Assembly (NCBI GenBank): GCA_028284415.1
Contig: JANQRU010000004.1
Location: forward strand, 186,001 to 250,000
Direction of reading: 5' to 3'
Origin: Pyrinomonadaceae bacterium
Lineage (GTDB): Bacteria; Acidobacteriota; Blastocatellia; Pyrinomonadales; Pyrinomonadaceae
DNA: 64,000 nucleotides
Shown: positions 1 to 6,969 of the stretch, piece by piece
Position numbering within the stretch: the stretch's first letter is position 1
Layout: the number at the start of each line of letters is the position of its first letter
Program-made: the position numbers and the translations under genes
The notes under the pieces: generated by a model
Told to the model about the DNA's origin: nothing
The model's database searches: none
What the model saw: only the letters and a program-made list of their open reading frames with translations

Positions 1-1
1 C

Positions 2-1375
2 ACGCGCTTCTTGGATAATGTTGTTGATGCCGGGTACTTCCCGCTTCCTGAAATTGACGATGTTGTAAAAAGAACACGTCCCGTAGGTCTTGGGATTATG
101 GGATTTGCCGACCTTTGCTTAAAACTCAAAGTTACATACGGCGAAGATGATTCAATTGAATTAATGGAAAAAGTTATGGGATTTGTTCGTCGTGAAGCTT
201 GGAAAGCTTCTCTGGAACTCGGTGCAGAAAAAGGCACATTCCCTGAACTTGAAGGAAACCGCGATGCTTATGCAGATTTTATCTATGACGAACTCGGTAT
301 TTCCCGTGATGTTCCTTTAACTCCAAGAAACTATGAAGTTACAACGATTGCTCCGACTGGAACAATTTCACTTGTTGCAGAAACATCTTCGGGTATTGAA
401 CCAAATTTCTCTTGGGCTTATGTCCGTAGAGATACACTTGGCGAAAGATTCTACGTCAACACAATGGCAGCAGAAGCTCTCGGCGTAAAAGTTGATCAGT
501 CTGATCCTGAATCAATCAAAAAAGCGGCTGAATTCGTTGTTGAAAATGAAGACAAACTTCCATCACATTTTATCTCGGCGATGGATATCACTTCTCATCA
601 GCACGTTAGAGTTTTAGCAGCAGCTCAAAAACACGTTGATAATTCAATTTCTAAAACCTGTAATGGTGCGAAAGATGACACAGTTGAATCGGTTGATAAA
701 CTTTACCGAATGGCGAAAGACTTAGGCTGTAAGGCAGTCAGCTATTACCGTGACGGAAGCCGTGACGGTCAGGTTCTAACCTCGATGAAAACAGATGAGA
801 AAAAACCTGAGGAAACAACCGAAACTGCTGATACTGTCGGACAAAGTGGAGAATTTGTTGTAACCAATACTGAAACTGATACACAACAAAGAATCACGCG
901 TCCGAGAGAATTAAAAGGTTCAACTTGGAGAATTCCCTTTGATGGCGTAAATCTTTATGTAACAGTTAATCACGATGGTGAAAATGTTTTGGAAGTCTTC
1001 GCAACAGGACCAATTTCCGAAGGTGTCGGACTGCTCGCTTCGCGTATGCTTCGCGGTGGGTTTGATGTCAAAGAAGTTGCCAGAAGCTTGAATAAAGTAA
1101 CCGGAACACATGCGGTTTGGTTTAATGAAAGACTTCTGACATCCCCTGAACAGGCGATTGCCGAAACCCTTCTTTTAACCGACAGACGATTAAAAGGCGG
1201 TCCAACATCTGAAAGACAAATCCAAAAAGCTGTATCTGAAGAAACTGAAATTTCAACGGAAAGCGATTCTAACATGTCCAGCATGATTGGCACCTGCCCT
1301 GAGTGTAAAGGACAACTTGAACACGCTTCGGGATGCGATTTCTGCCGAGATTGCGGATACTCAAAATGCAAATAA
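2..1375 (+). CDS. nrdJ: Vitamin B12-dependent (class II) ribonucleotide reductase, C-terminal part
   Basis: The reading frame is open to the left edge, so this is the 3' end of a larger gene; the first possible start inside the window (TTG at 11) lies within conserved protein and is not the true start. The enzyme reduces ribonucleotides to deoxyribonucleotides using adenosylcobalamin. Visible family landmarks are the [13 protein letters not shown] block, the [21 protein letters not shown] segment that forms part of the substrate site, and the [13 protein letters not shown] region. After a low-complexity Thr/Glu linker comes the typical NrdJ C-terminal module ending in a Cys-rich zinc ribbon (CPEC, then [12 protein letters not shown]), thought to help re-reduce the active site. 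A strong hairpin terminator follows. The identification is firm; only the missing N-terminal part is unknown. Confidence 0.95.
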   Translation, partial: TRFLDNVVDAGYFPLPEIDDVVKRTRPVGLGIMGFADLCLKLKVTYGEDDSIELMEKVMGFVRREAWKASLELGAEKGTFPELEGNRDAYADFIYDELGISRDVPLTPRNYEVTTIAPTGTISLVAETSSGIEPNFSWAYVRRDTLGERFYVNTMAAEALGVKVDQSDPESIKKAAEFVVENEDKLPSHFISAMDITSHQHVRVLAAAQKHVDNSISKTCNGAKDDTVESVDKLYRMAKDLGCKAVSYYRDGSRDGQVLTSMKTDEKKPEETTETADTVGQSGEFVVTNTETDTQQRITRPRELKGSTWRIPFDGVNLYVTVNHDGENVLEVFATGPISEGVGLLASRMLRGGFDVKEVARSLNKVTGTHAVWFNERLLTSPEQAIAETLLLTDRRLKGGPTSERQIQKAVSEETEISTESDSNMSSMIGTCPECKGQLEHASGCDFCRDCGYSKCK

Positions 1376-1409
1376 ATGTCATTTAACTTTAACTCCTTAA
1401 AGTCTATTC

Positions 1410-1443
1410 GCCTGCTGTTCTTCTTGACAGCAGGCTTTTTTTT
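1410..1443 (+). terminator. Intrinsic terminator after nrdJ
   Basis: A 9-bp perfect stem (GCCTGCTGT at 1410-1418 with ACAGCAGGC at 1427-1435), an 8-base loop and a run of eight T. It lies 35 bases after the nrdJ stop. Confidence 0.92.
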
Positions 1444-1600
1444 GTTTTTAAGCTAAGTTGGAAATATCAGGTTTGCTAACATTTTTGGGCGGATGTTAGA
1501 ATTAATCTTTGTGAAATTTCACACAAGAAATATTTGAATACGTAATCGTTTTATTTGTAAGAAAATCGCTTACCAATAGACGCTTATCGCTAACTAAATT

Positions 1601-2404
1601 ATGGAATTAGCCGTTGAAAAATATAAGGTTGAAAACGAACCTTACTACTTACCAATTAATCAAGAGGTTGAATTATTTGAAGCCGCATACGAAGCTAAAT
1701 TACCCGCAATGCTCAAAGGTCCGACGGGGTGCGGAAAAACCCGCTTCGTAGAATATATGGCTTATAAATTAAACCGTCCTCTAATAACAGTTGCGTGCCA
1801 TGAGGATTTATCTGCAACAGATTTAGTCGGGCGTTTTTTGCTCGAAGGTGAAGAGACAATTTGGCACGATGGACCTCTCACAACTGCCGTTCGTGAAGGT
1901 GCAATCTGTTATTTGGATGAAGTTGTTGAAGCAAGAAAAGATACGGTCGTAATTATTCACCCTTTGACTGATGACCGACGCAGACTTCCAATTGAAAAAC
2001 GCGGAACCATTGTCGAAGCCCCGCCTGAGTTTATGCTTGTTGTTTCTTACAATCCCGGCTATCAATCGGTTTTGAAAGACTTAAAACAATCAACCAGACA
2101 AAGATTTGTTGGAATGGAATTTGATTACCCGACTCCTGAACTTGAAACCGAGATCGTAGCAAGAGAAGGTGGAATTGAAGAATCAATCGCCAAAGATTTG
2201 GTAACAATTGGGCAAAAAGTGCGTAATTTGCGTGGACACGGACTGGAAGAAGGTGTTTCGACAAGGCTTTTGATTTATGCTGCCCAGCTTATCGCTAAAG
2301 GCATTTCGCCGGTTGCGGCAGCGGAAGTTACGATGGTTTCACCGATCACTGACGACAAAGAATTACAAAGAAGTATCCGCGAGATCGTTACAACAATTAT
2401 TTAA
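1601..2404 (+). CDS. CbbQ/NirQ/NorQ-type AAA+ ATPase (MoxR superfamily)
   Basis: A 267-residue AAA+ ATPase of the CbbQ/NirQ/NorQ group, which remodels or activates metal-containing enzymes together with a von Willebrand-A partner (CbbO/NorD). Walker A is GPTGCGKT (residues 40-47), Walker B is ICYLDE (about 102-107), a sensor-1 Asn lies in SYNPGYQS, and the arginine-finger region is STRQRF (about 164-169). The C-terminal part matches the CbbQ_C lid, with a conserved [12 protein letters not shown] helix. Length is normal for the family. It stands alone: an nrdJ terminator lies upstream, its own terminator downstream, and no VWA gene or rubisco or nitric-oxide reductase gene is nearby. Its client is therefore unknown. 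Family assignment is firm. Confidence 0.9.
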   Translation: MELAVEKYKVENEPYYLPINQEVELFEAAYEAKLPAMLKGPTGCGKTRFVEYMAYKLNRPLITVACHEDLSATDLVGRFLLEGEETIWHDGPLTTAVREGAICYLDEVVEARKDTVVIIHPLTDDRRRLPIEKRGTIVEAPPEFMLVVSYNPGYQSVLKDLKQSTRQRFVGMEFDYPTPELETEIVAREGGIEESIAKDLVTIGQKVRNLRGHGLEEGVSTRLLIYAAQLIAKGISPVAAAEVTMVSPITDDKELQRSIREIVTTII

Positions 2405-2420
2405 TTTCTATAATTATTAT

Positions 2421-2460
2421 GAAAGCTAAAGAGGATGATATCTTTGGCTTTCTTTTTCTT
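2421..2460 (+). terminator. Intrinsic terminator after the CbbQ-type ATPase
   Basis: A 12-bp stem with one G-T wobble (2421-2432 with 2441-2452), an 8-base loop and a following T-rich tract. It separates the ATPase gene from the S41 gene. Confidence 0.8.
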
Positions 2461-2619
2461 TAAATCTCCTAAAATTTTTATCAAATCTTCACTATTTTTC
2501 TGAATTTTCTTGATTTAAGACGAAAATCTTCATAAACTTTTTTATTAACGAACCCGTAAAATTTCATAATGTTTTCCTAAGATTAAAATCCGTTTAAAGA
2601 AAAGGAGTGTTGTAATTTG

Positions 2620-3921
2620 ATGAAAAACAACGGCTTTAATCTTTCTATGCAAAGATTTTCTGTTTCTTCCCTATTAATTATTTTTCTGCTTTTTGCCTCG
2701 AATGGCTTGGTCTATTCGCAGACTCAAGAAGAGCTTTCACCTAAAGACAAAGCTGAAGTATTTCAAAAAGTCTGGAATTTAATAAATGACCGCTATTATG
2801 ATTCAAACTTAAATGGAGTTGATTGGCTGGGCGTTAAAAAAAGATACGAACCACAAATTTTAAAAGCCAAAGACGACAGAAAATTCTACAGCACCATAAA
2901 AAAAATGGTGGCTGAAATGAACGATGCTCACACAAGGTTTCTGACTCCGAGAGAATCCTTAGAATTCAAAAAACTGCAAGGAACTACAACTGGAATAGTC
3001 CTTGAAAAGATAGGTGAGCAATCTGTGATTGTTGCAGTTGTGCCAAATTCTTCAGCGGACAGAATCGGATTAAAACCAGGAATGGTCGTTAAAGAAATAA
3101 ATGGCAAATCTATTGAAAAAAGATTTGCCAAAACGCAAAAAGAAATTGGTAGTTCTTCTTCTGAGAGAGTTTCTGAATTTTTGACTTACAGAAAAATGCT
3201 CAGCGGAGAGCCGGGAACATTCATTACTCTCGAAGTAGTGGATAAAAAAGGAAAAGAATTCAAAGCGACTTTGCTACAAGAAGTTGTAACCTTAAAGCCG
3301 AGAGCTACGCCTCAGATTCTTCCTTCGGGAATAGGCTATATTTCGGTAAATAGCTTCAAACGCCCAATTTCTGCCAGATTTCGTCAAGCCCTCTTACAAG
3401 TAAAAGACACACCGGGATTAATTATTGACTTACGGTTCAATGGTGGTGGCGATCTGAATGAGACGTTGCGGATGGCAAGTTTTTTATTGAATGAGAGACG
3501 TTCTTTTGGAAAAGTTATTCGTCGCTCAAGAAATCTGAGAAATTTCTCCCGAAAAATCTCCGTCGGTAGAAGAGGTAATCAAATCTATTCAGCACCTGTC
3601 ATAGTTTTAACTAACAAATTTTCGGCGAGCGGCTCGGAGCTTTTTGCAAGCGGATTGCAGGAAGTCGGACGAGTTAAGGTAGTCGGCAGACAAACTTGCG
3701 GATGCCTGCTCGGAATATCCAAAAGGCACAAACTAAAAGGTGGTGGTGAATTACACGTAAGTGATACAGGATTTCTCTCTTCACAGGGGAAAATATATGA
3801 AAAGAATGGAATCACGCCCGACAAAATTGTTGAGTTAAAAATTGAAGATTTGAGAAGCGGATTTGATAGAGGAATTGCCGAAGCTGAAAATCTCCTAAAT
3901 CAAAAAATGGCTAAAAAATAA
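2620..3921 (+). CDS. Exported S41-family (C-terminal processing) protease-like protein with PDZ domain, catalytic Lys replaced
   Basis: A 433-residue protein with a signal peptide (hydrophobic stretch about 16-31, VYSQ cleavage region), an N-terminal helical region, a PDZ domain (about 122-190) and a TSPc/S41 protease core (about 235-408). ATG at 2620 is chosen; TTG at 2617 is an alternative, and an AAAGGAG ribosome site lies at 2601-2607. The nucleophile serine is present in FSASGSELFAS (Ser about 339). The Ser/Lys dyad of CtpA/Prc uses a Lys in a TxGKG motif; here that segment reads RQTCGCLLG, so a Cys (about 362) stands where the Lys is expected. The protein may use another general base or may not be a protease. 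It probably acts in the periplasm. It is monocistronic and flanked by terminators. Confidence 0.85.
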   Translation: MKNNGFNLSMQRFSVSSLLIIFLLFASNGLVYSQTQEELSPKDKAEVFQKVWNLINDRYYDSNLNGVDWLGVKKRYEPQILKAKDDRKFYSTIKKMVAEMNDAHTRFLTPRESLEFKKLQGTTTGIVLEKIGEQSVIVAVVPNSSADRIGLKPGMVVKEINGKSIEKRFAKTQKEIGSSSSERVSEFLTYRKMLSGEPGTFITLEVVDKKGKEFKATLLQEVVTLKPRATPQILPSGIGYISVNSFKRPISARFRQALLQVKDTPGLIIDLRFNGGGDLNETLRMASFLLNERRSFGKVIRRSRNLRNFSRKISVGRRGNQIYSAPVIVLTNKFSASGSELFASGLQEVGRVKVVGRQTCGCLLGISKRHKLKGGGELHVSDTGFLSSQGKIYEKNGITPDKIVELKIEDLRSGFDRGIAEAENLLNQKMAKK

Positions 3922-3948
3922 GTTCCATAAAATTTTAATTATTCTTAC

Positions 3949-3990
3949 AAAAAACTTCCTTTCTTAAAAAAGTTTGGGAGTTTTTTGTTT
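3949..3990 (+). terminator. Intrinsic terminator after the S41 gene
   Basis: An 11-bp stem with one wobble pair (3949-3959 with 3976-3986) whose right arm runs into a T-rich tract. The mobile element that follows inserted about 14 bases downstream, outside any gene. Confidence 0.75.
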
Positions 3991-4003
3991 GCTTAAAATA
4001 AAC

Positions 4004-4011
4004 CAAATTAT
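4004..4011. repeat. Target-site duplication, left copy
   Basis: CAAATTAT directly abuts the left inverted repeat and is identical to 6670-6677 on the other side of the element. Confidence 0.93.
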
Positions 4012-4034
4012 GGTAATAATATACTTGGCTCACC
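4012..4034. repeat. Left terminal inverted repeat of the IS1595-like element
   Basis: A 23-bp sequence whose reverse complement is exactly 6647-6669. The passenger gene's last codons and stop (4030-4032) lie within it. Confidence 0.95.
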
Positions 4035-5610
4035 TTTTCAAAATGTATCTAGCGGCTGTATCACGACCTAGTTTTTTGACCTTATTTTTACTATGAGTGC
4101 TTGTTAAAATACCTCGGTCAACTAACCCTTTTAATAAGTCTCTTGCAGAGTGCCAAGTTCTTTGAGTAAGCCGCTGTAAATTGCTTACACTAATTTCTCC
4201 ATGTTCGGCAATAAAGTTTATAGCACGTTTTTCGTCTTGAGTAAGAGTAGTAAATAGGGCTTCCCCAACAACTGTAATTGCGTCGGAATCAAGCCAAACT
4301 TTTCTGTGTTTATACTCATTTCGTAATCGAACGACAACTGTATGATGGTTTCCTTTCATTTGAACAAATTCTGGTGGTGGCAATTCCATTGCTTCCATAG
4401 ATTCTTTCATTCGCCGTGTTCCTTCACGAACACCTTTAACAAAACCAAGATAATACATTGCTTCAAACAAGTGAGGATTTCTTGGATAATGTGTGGTGTA
4501 AATATTTTCAGCATTCACAACCCCAGGAAAACCGCCAGGACTCTCAATCTCAAGCCTGTCATCGAACATTTTGATATAAATATTCATATTTCTTAAACCA
4601 TATGAACGATGAACACATGCATTCACTAAGGCTTCATACCAAGCGTATGGGGGATATTCGGGAGCAGTATGAAACTTCCCATCATCTTTACCTAGCCGCG
4701 TAAAAGAACGTAATTGTGATTCGATAACCTGTTGGGCTTCTTTTACTTGATGTGGAATACTGCCTGCGTCAATCCAAATATCTTTTTGTGCGTTCCATCT
4801 ATCGCCCGTCCCTTCCTCTTCGCCTTCGAACCGAAGGAATCTAATATGACAACCCGAAATTATTTCTCTTGGGTCTTTTGCAAAGACAATTGCACAAGCA
4901 TTATTTGGAATAAACCGTTTGTTCTTAATTTTACCTAAACGAGTAATTTCTAAAATGTCTTCGTTTGTATATGAAAGTGTTGTATTTCTGTGTTTTCTAA
5001 ATGCATCTGCGTAGTCTTGAATCAAGTTTAGGTCAAATTTATGTGGATAAGGAAGATTACAGTGTTCGTTTTCAAAAGACAGTTCACCTTTGCTTATTTG
5101 TAATTCTCTTATTTCTATTGCTTTTAACTGACGTTTGTTATCTCCTTTTCGGTCAAATGCTTCGCCTTTATTATTAAGGACAACTTTATTCCCTATATAT
5201 TGACATCGAAATAGCAAAATAAAATCTTGGTTTCCATTCTCATGGGTAAAAGCTACTCTTTTTGATTCATACCTTGAATCGGGACAAAAATCTAGTGAAA
5301 CACTTTCAAGTTTATTCACACGTTTAATGCCTTTACTTGTTAAACCTTCAAGAGTGCCATCATCTTGAATCCCCACTACAAGTAAACCGCCATTTGGTGG
5401 AGTGTTTGACCACATAACTATATAATCAGCAACGTGCTGTGGCTGGAAGCTCGCGGGTTTGCGTTCAATTCGACGGTCTTCTTGAATTTGTTTAATTAAA
5501 TCAACATCGGCTAGTTCAAAGATTTCATCTTCTGTTAGAAGTATCTTAGGTTTTTCTTTTTCTAGTTCTTCAAGTAAATCAAATAATGACCCTTGCTTGT
5601 AATCGCTCAT
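4030..5610 (-). CDS. AlbA_2 (Schlafen-like) / ATP-binding transcriptional regulator, passenger of the mobile element
   Basis: A 526-residue protein. It has an N-terminal acidic region, an AlbA_2/Schlafen-type putative nucleic-acid-binding domain (about 45-165, with EDRRIERKPAS and GGLLVVGIQDDGTLEG), a middle domain, then a GHKL-like ATP-binding segment (about 325-415) marked by YEALVNACVHRSYG and DDRLEIESPGGFPG, and a C-terminal winged-helix region (about 450-526). This order is typical of proteins annotated as ATP-binding protein or putative transcriptional regulator. The ATG is at 5610. The gene lies wholly inside the IS1595-like element and terminates in its left inverted repeat, so it travels with it. 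It could regulate the element, act as a toxin or defence-type factor, or be neutral cargo; the sequence does not decide. Confidence 0.88.
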   Translation of the reverse strand: MSDYKQGSLFDLLEELEKEKPKILLTEDEIFELADVDLIKQIQEDRRIERKPASFQPQHVADYIVMWSNTPPNGGLLVVGIQDDGTLEGLTSKGIKRVNKLESVSLDFCPDSRYESKRVAFTHENGNQDFILLFRCQYIGNKVVLNNKGEAFDRKGDNKRQLKAIEIRELQISKGELSFENEHCNLPYPHKFDLNLIQDYADAFRKHRNTTLSYTNEDILEITRLGKIKNKRFIPNNACAIVFAKDPREIISGCHIRFLRFEGEEEGTGDRWNAQKDIWIDAGSIPHQVKEAQQVIESQLRSFTRLGKDDGKFHTAPEYPPYAWYEALVNACVHRSYGLRNMNIYIKMFDDRLEIESPGGFPGVVNAENIYTTHYPRNPHLFEAMYYLGFVKGVREGTRRMKESMEAMELPPPEFVQMKGNHHTVVVRLRNEYKHRKVWLDSDAITVVGEALFTTLTQDEKRAINFIAEHGEISVSNLQRLTQRTWHSARDLLKGLVDRGILTSTHSKNKVKKLGRDTAARYILKR

Positions 5611-5624
5611 ATATTTAGACTTAA

Positions 5625-5789
5625 CTACGCCTTCGAAGGCAATTCGTTCTTATCAGAACTGCCTTTTTCTTCAGGCTGTTTATTTTCGTCGCAAGTATCT
5701 TCTGTTTTAATAGTAAATAACTGCTTAGCGAGTGCTTAGAAGGCTTCAAATTCTTCACTTTCTACATTAGAATCTTCCTTGTCTTTCAT
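5625..5789 (-). pseudogene. Remnant of the small accessory ORF downstream of the IS1595-type transposase, interrupted by one stop
   Basis: Reading from ATG at 5789 on the minus strand gives MKDKEDSNVESEEFEAF, then TAA, then in the same frame 36 further residues beginning ALAKQLFTIKTED and ending NELPSKA before TAG. A GAGGGAAAAGAG ribosome-site-like stretch precedes the ATG. A short acidic protein with a similar FE-x-LxK-LLSV core commonly follows IS1595 transposases, from memory of the family. The single in-frame stop means that it is either dead or makes a 17-residue peptide. Too short and broken for ordinary gene calling. Confidence 0.55.
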
Positions 5790-5830
5790 CTCTTTTCCCT
5801 CGATTTTCACGGTTAGTTTTACGCTTTTTA

Positions 5831-6341
5831 TTATACGGAAAGGCAATCACCGATTAACTCTTCGTATGTTAATCTTTTTCCACTTACATTTCCAATAACT
5901 TTAGAAAATCGAGTTTGATTGTCATTCTTACGCTCATTAAAACGAAACGATTGTTCGTCTAAATAACTATCAAGATGAAACGGCTCTACCGAAACATACG
6001 TTCCTTTGATTGTTCGTTTCAAAAGCGTCCAATAATTTTCAATGCTGTTAGTGTGAACGTGTCCGCGAACGTACTGCTCTATTGAATAGTTAATAAACTC
6101 ATGAACATATTCCTCATCTAAGCCACGATATGAACGCCATTCGTCTGTATAAAGTTTTGAACCACTTTCTACCGTTTCCAAACCTTACGAGTCTATAGAA
6201 AGTAATACTCTGTATGTTCACAGCGTGGACAAATCGGTTCTCCATTTTCCCAACGCAAAGATGCAACGCCTTTATACAAGTCATTTCATCAGCAAAGTAT
6301 TTAATAGCTTCAAAAAGTGTTTTCGGTAGTTGTTCTGACAC
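5831..6341 (-). pseudogene. Broken IS1595-family (ISXO2-like) DDE transposase
   Basis: Three pieces of one transposase lie in order on the minus strand. An N-terminal piece (GTG at 6341, MSEQLPKTLFEAIKYFADE) is frame-shifted against a zinc-ribbon piece (LRWENGEPICPRCEHTEYYF, about 6191-6250) that ends in TAG. The next piece is the C-terminal catalytic part (5831-6181), with YTDEWRSYRGL carrying the second Asp and SIENYWTLLKRTIKGTY carrying the Glu. Intact family members have about 300 residues; here the segment with the second zinc-ribbon half and the first catalytic Asp is deleted. The gene cannot make an active enzyme. Its surroundings (perfect ends and duplication) show that the element nevertheless moved. 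Confidence 0.88.
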
Positions 6342-6404
6342 AATGTTTAACCTCTCTTAACTTACTTAGTAAGTATATTACTGCAAGGTATATTATTTGT
6401 AATT

Positions 6405-6584
6405 ATGATTAGGGAAATTACTGTTAAGGAATGTTCTTGCGAAAGATGTCCACACGTATGGATTCCACGCAATCAAAAGGATGAGCCGAAAGTTTGTCCA
6501 AAGTGTAAAGGTCCGTACTGGAATACCCCAAGAAAAAAGAAAAAGGCTAAAAATAGCCTTTTATATTTGAGTTGGATAAAATAG
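6405..6584 (+). CDS. Small zinc-ribbon protein (59 aa), unnamed family, carried by the mobile element
   Basis: ATG at 6405 opens a 59-codon frame ending in TAG at 6582-6584. It encodes MIREITVKECSCERCPHVWI, then a second knuckle CPKCKGPYW and a basic stretch TPRKKKKAK. The spacing Cys-x-Cys-x2-Cys followed about 16 residues later by Cys-x2-Cys is a clear two-knuckle zinc ribbon. The PYW-x2-PR ending recurs in tiny zinc-ribbon proteins of other bacteria, from memory, with no known function. It lies between the dead transposase and the right inverted repeat and is followed by a hairpin terminator, so it appears to be a real cargo gene. DNA binding is plausible but not shown. Confidence 0.7.
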   Translation: MIREITVKECSCERCPHVWIPRNQKDEPKVCPKCKGPYWNTPRKKKKAKNSLLYLSWIK

Positions 6585-6605
6585 CACTTATTGATTTGGC
6601 AAGTC

Positions 6606-6640
6606 AAAGGAAAAGTCGTTAGTTAAAGACTTTTCCTTTT
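6606..6640 (+). terminator. Terminator just inside the right end of the mobile element
   Basis: A 12-bp perfect stem (AAAGGAAAAGTC at 6606-6617 with its complement at 6628-6639) and a 10-base loop; the right arm ends in TTTT. It lies 22 bases after the zinc-ribbon ORF and 7 bases before the inverted repeat, so it would also insulate flanking DNA. Confidence 0.75.
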
Positions 6641-6646
6641 ATCTTT

Positions 6647-6669
6647 GGTGAGCCAAGTATATTATTACC
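6647..6669. repeat. Right terminal inverted repeat of the IS1595-like element
   Basis: Exact reverse complement of 4012-4034. Confidence 0.95.
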
Positions 6670-6677
6670 CAAATTAT
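6670..6677. repeat. Target-site duplication, right copy
   Basis: CAAATTAT, identical to 4004-4011. Confidence 0.93.
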
Positions 6678-6969
6678 TTCATCAACTTACAGCCAAGCCG
6701 TTCAAAAAATTCTACCTTTTTGTAATACTCATCTTAACTGCTTATTAAATCAACTTTTTATGTAACACTTCTTTTACAGATTTTTCACGCTTATTTAATT
6801 TTCATTTCACTATTATTTAATCCCTCTTGCTTATCCTATCGTTTGAAAAATCCTAAATATAAAGAGATTCAATTACATATTGCAATTATCAAGCGGTCAT
6901 ACAGCTTTCCCTAAGACTGTGTGAATGACCGTATCTATATTTTATTTCAGTATTTACAAGGAGATGGAT
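6678..6969 (+). promoter_or_regulatory. AT-rich leader of the first TonB-dependent receptor with a dyad near the start
   Basis: No ORF is supported here. A 7-bp inverted repeat, CGGTCAT (6894-6900) and ATGACCG (6925-6931), extended inside by ACAG/CTGT, lies 39 bases before the chosen start codon and could form a hairpin in the leader or be a protein site. An AAGGAG ribosome site is at 6958-6963. Confidence 0.4.

Larger units (their letters stand above)
4012..6669. mobile_element. IS1595-like transposon with passenger genes, perfect inverted repeats and 8-bp target duplication
   Basis: The element is bounded by perfect 23-bp terminal inverted repeats (4012-4034 and 6647-6669; outer ends start GGTAATAATATACTTGG). 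Immediately outside each end is the same octamer, CAAATTAT (4004-4011 and 6670-6677). An 8-bp duplication and ends beginning with GG are established traits of the IS1595 family, and the broken transposase inside belongs to that family. Contents, left to right: AlbA_2-type ATP-binding regulator (minus; its stop codon lies inside the left repeat), a remnant of the small accessory ORF (minus), the transposase remnant (minus), a 59-residue zinc-ribbon ORF (plus) and a terminator. The length is 2658 bp. Intact ends and an intact duplication around a dead transposase suggest recent movement driven in trans. Confidence 0.93.

Noticed and set aside
970..1371. 133-residue ORF antisense to nrdJ
   Set aside because: Shadow of a conserved coding frame with no ribosome site or family resemblance.
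5635..5661. Hairpin GCA-N4-GTTCT/AGAAC-TGC followed by T run on the plus strand
   Set aside because: No plus-strand gene leads into it, and it lies inside the accessory-ORF remnant; likely incidental.
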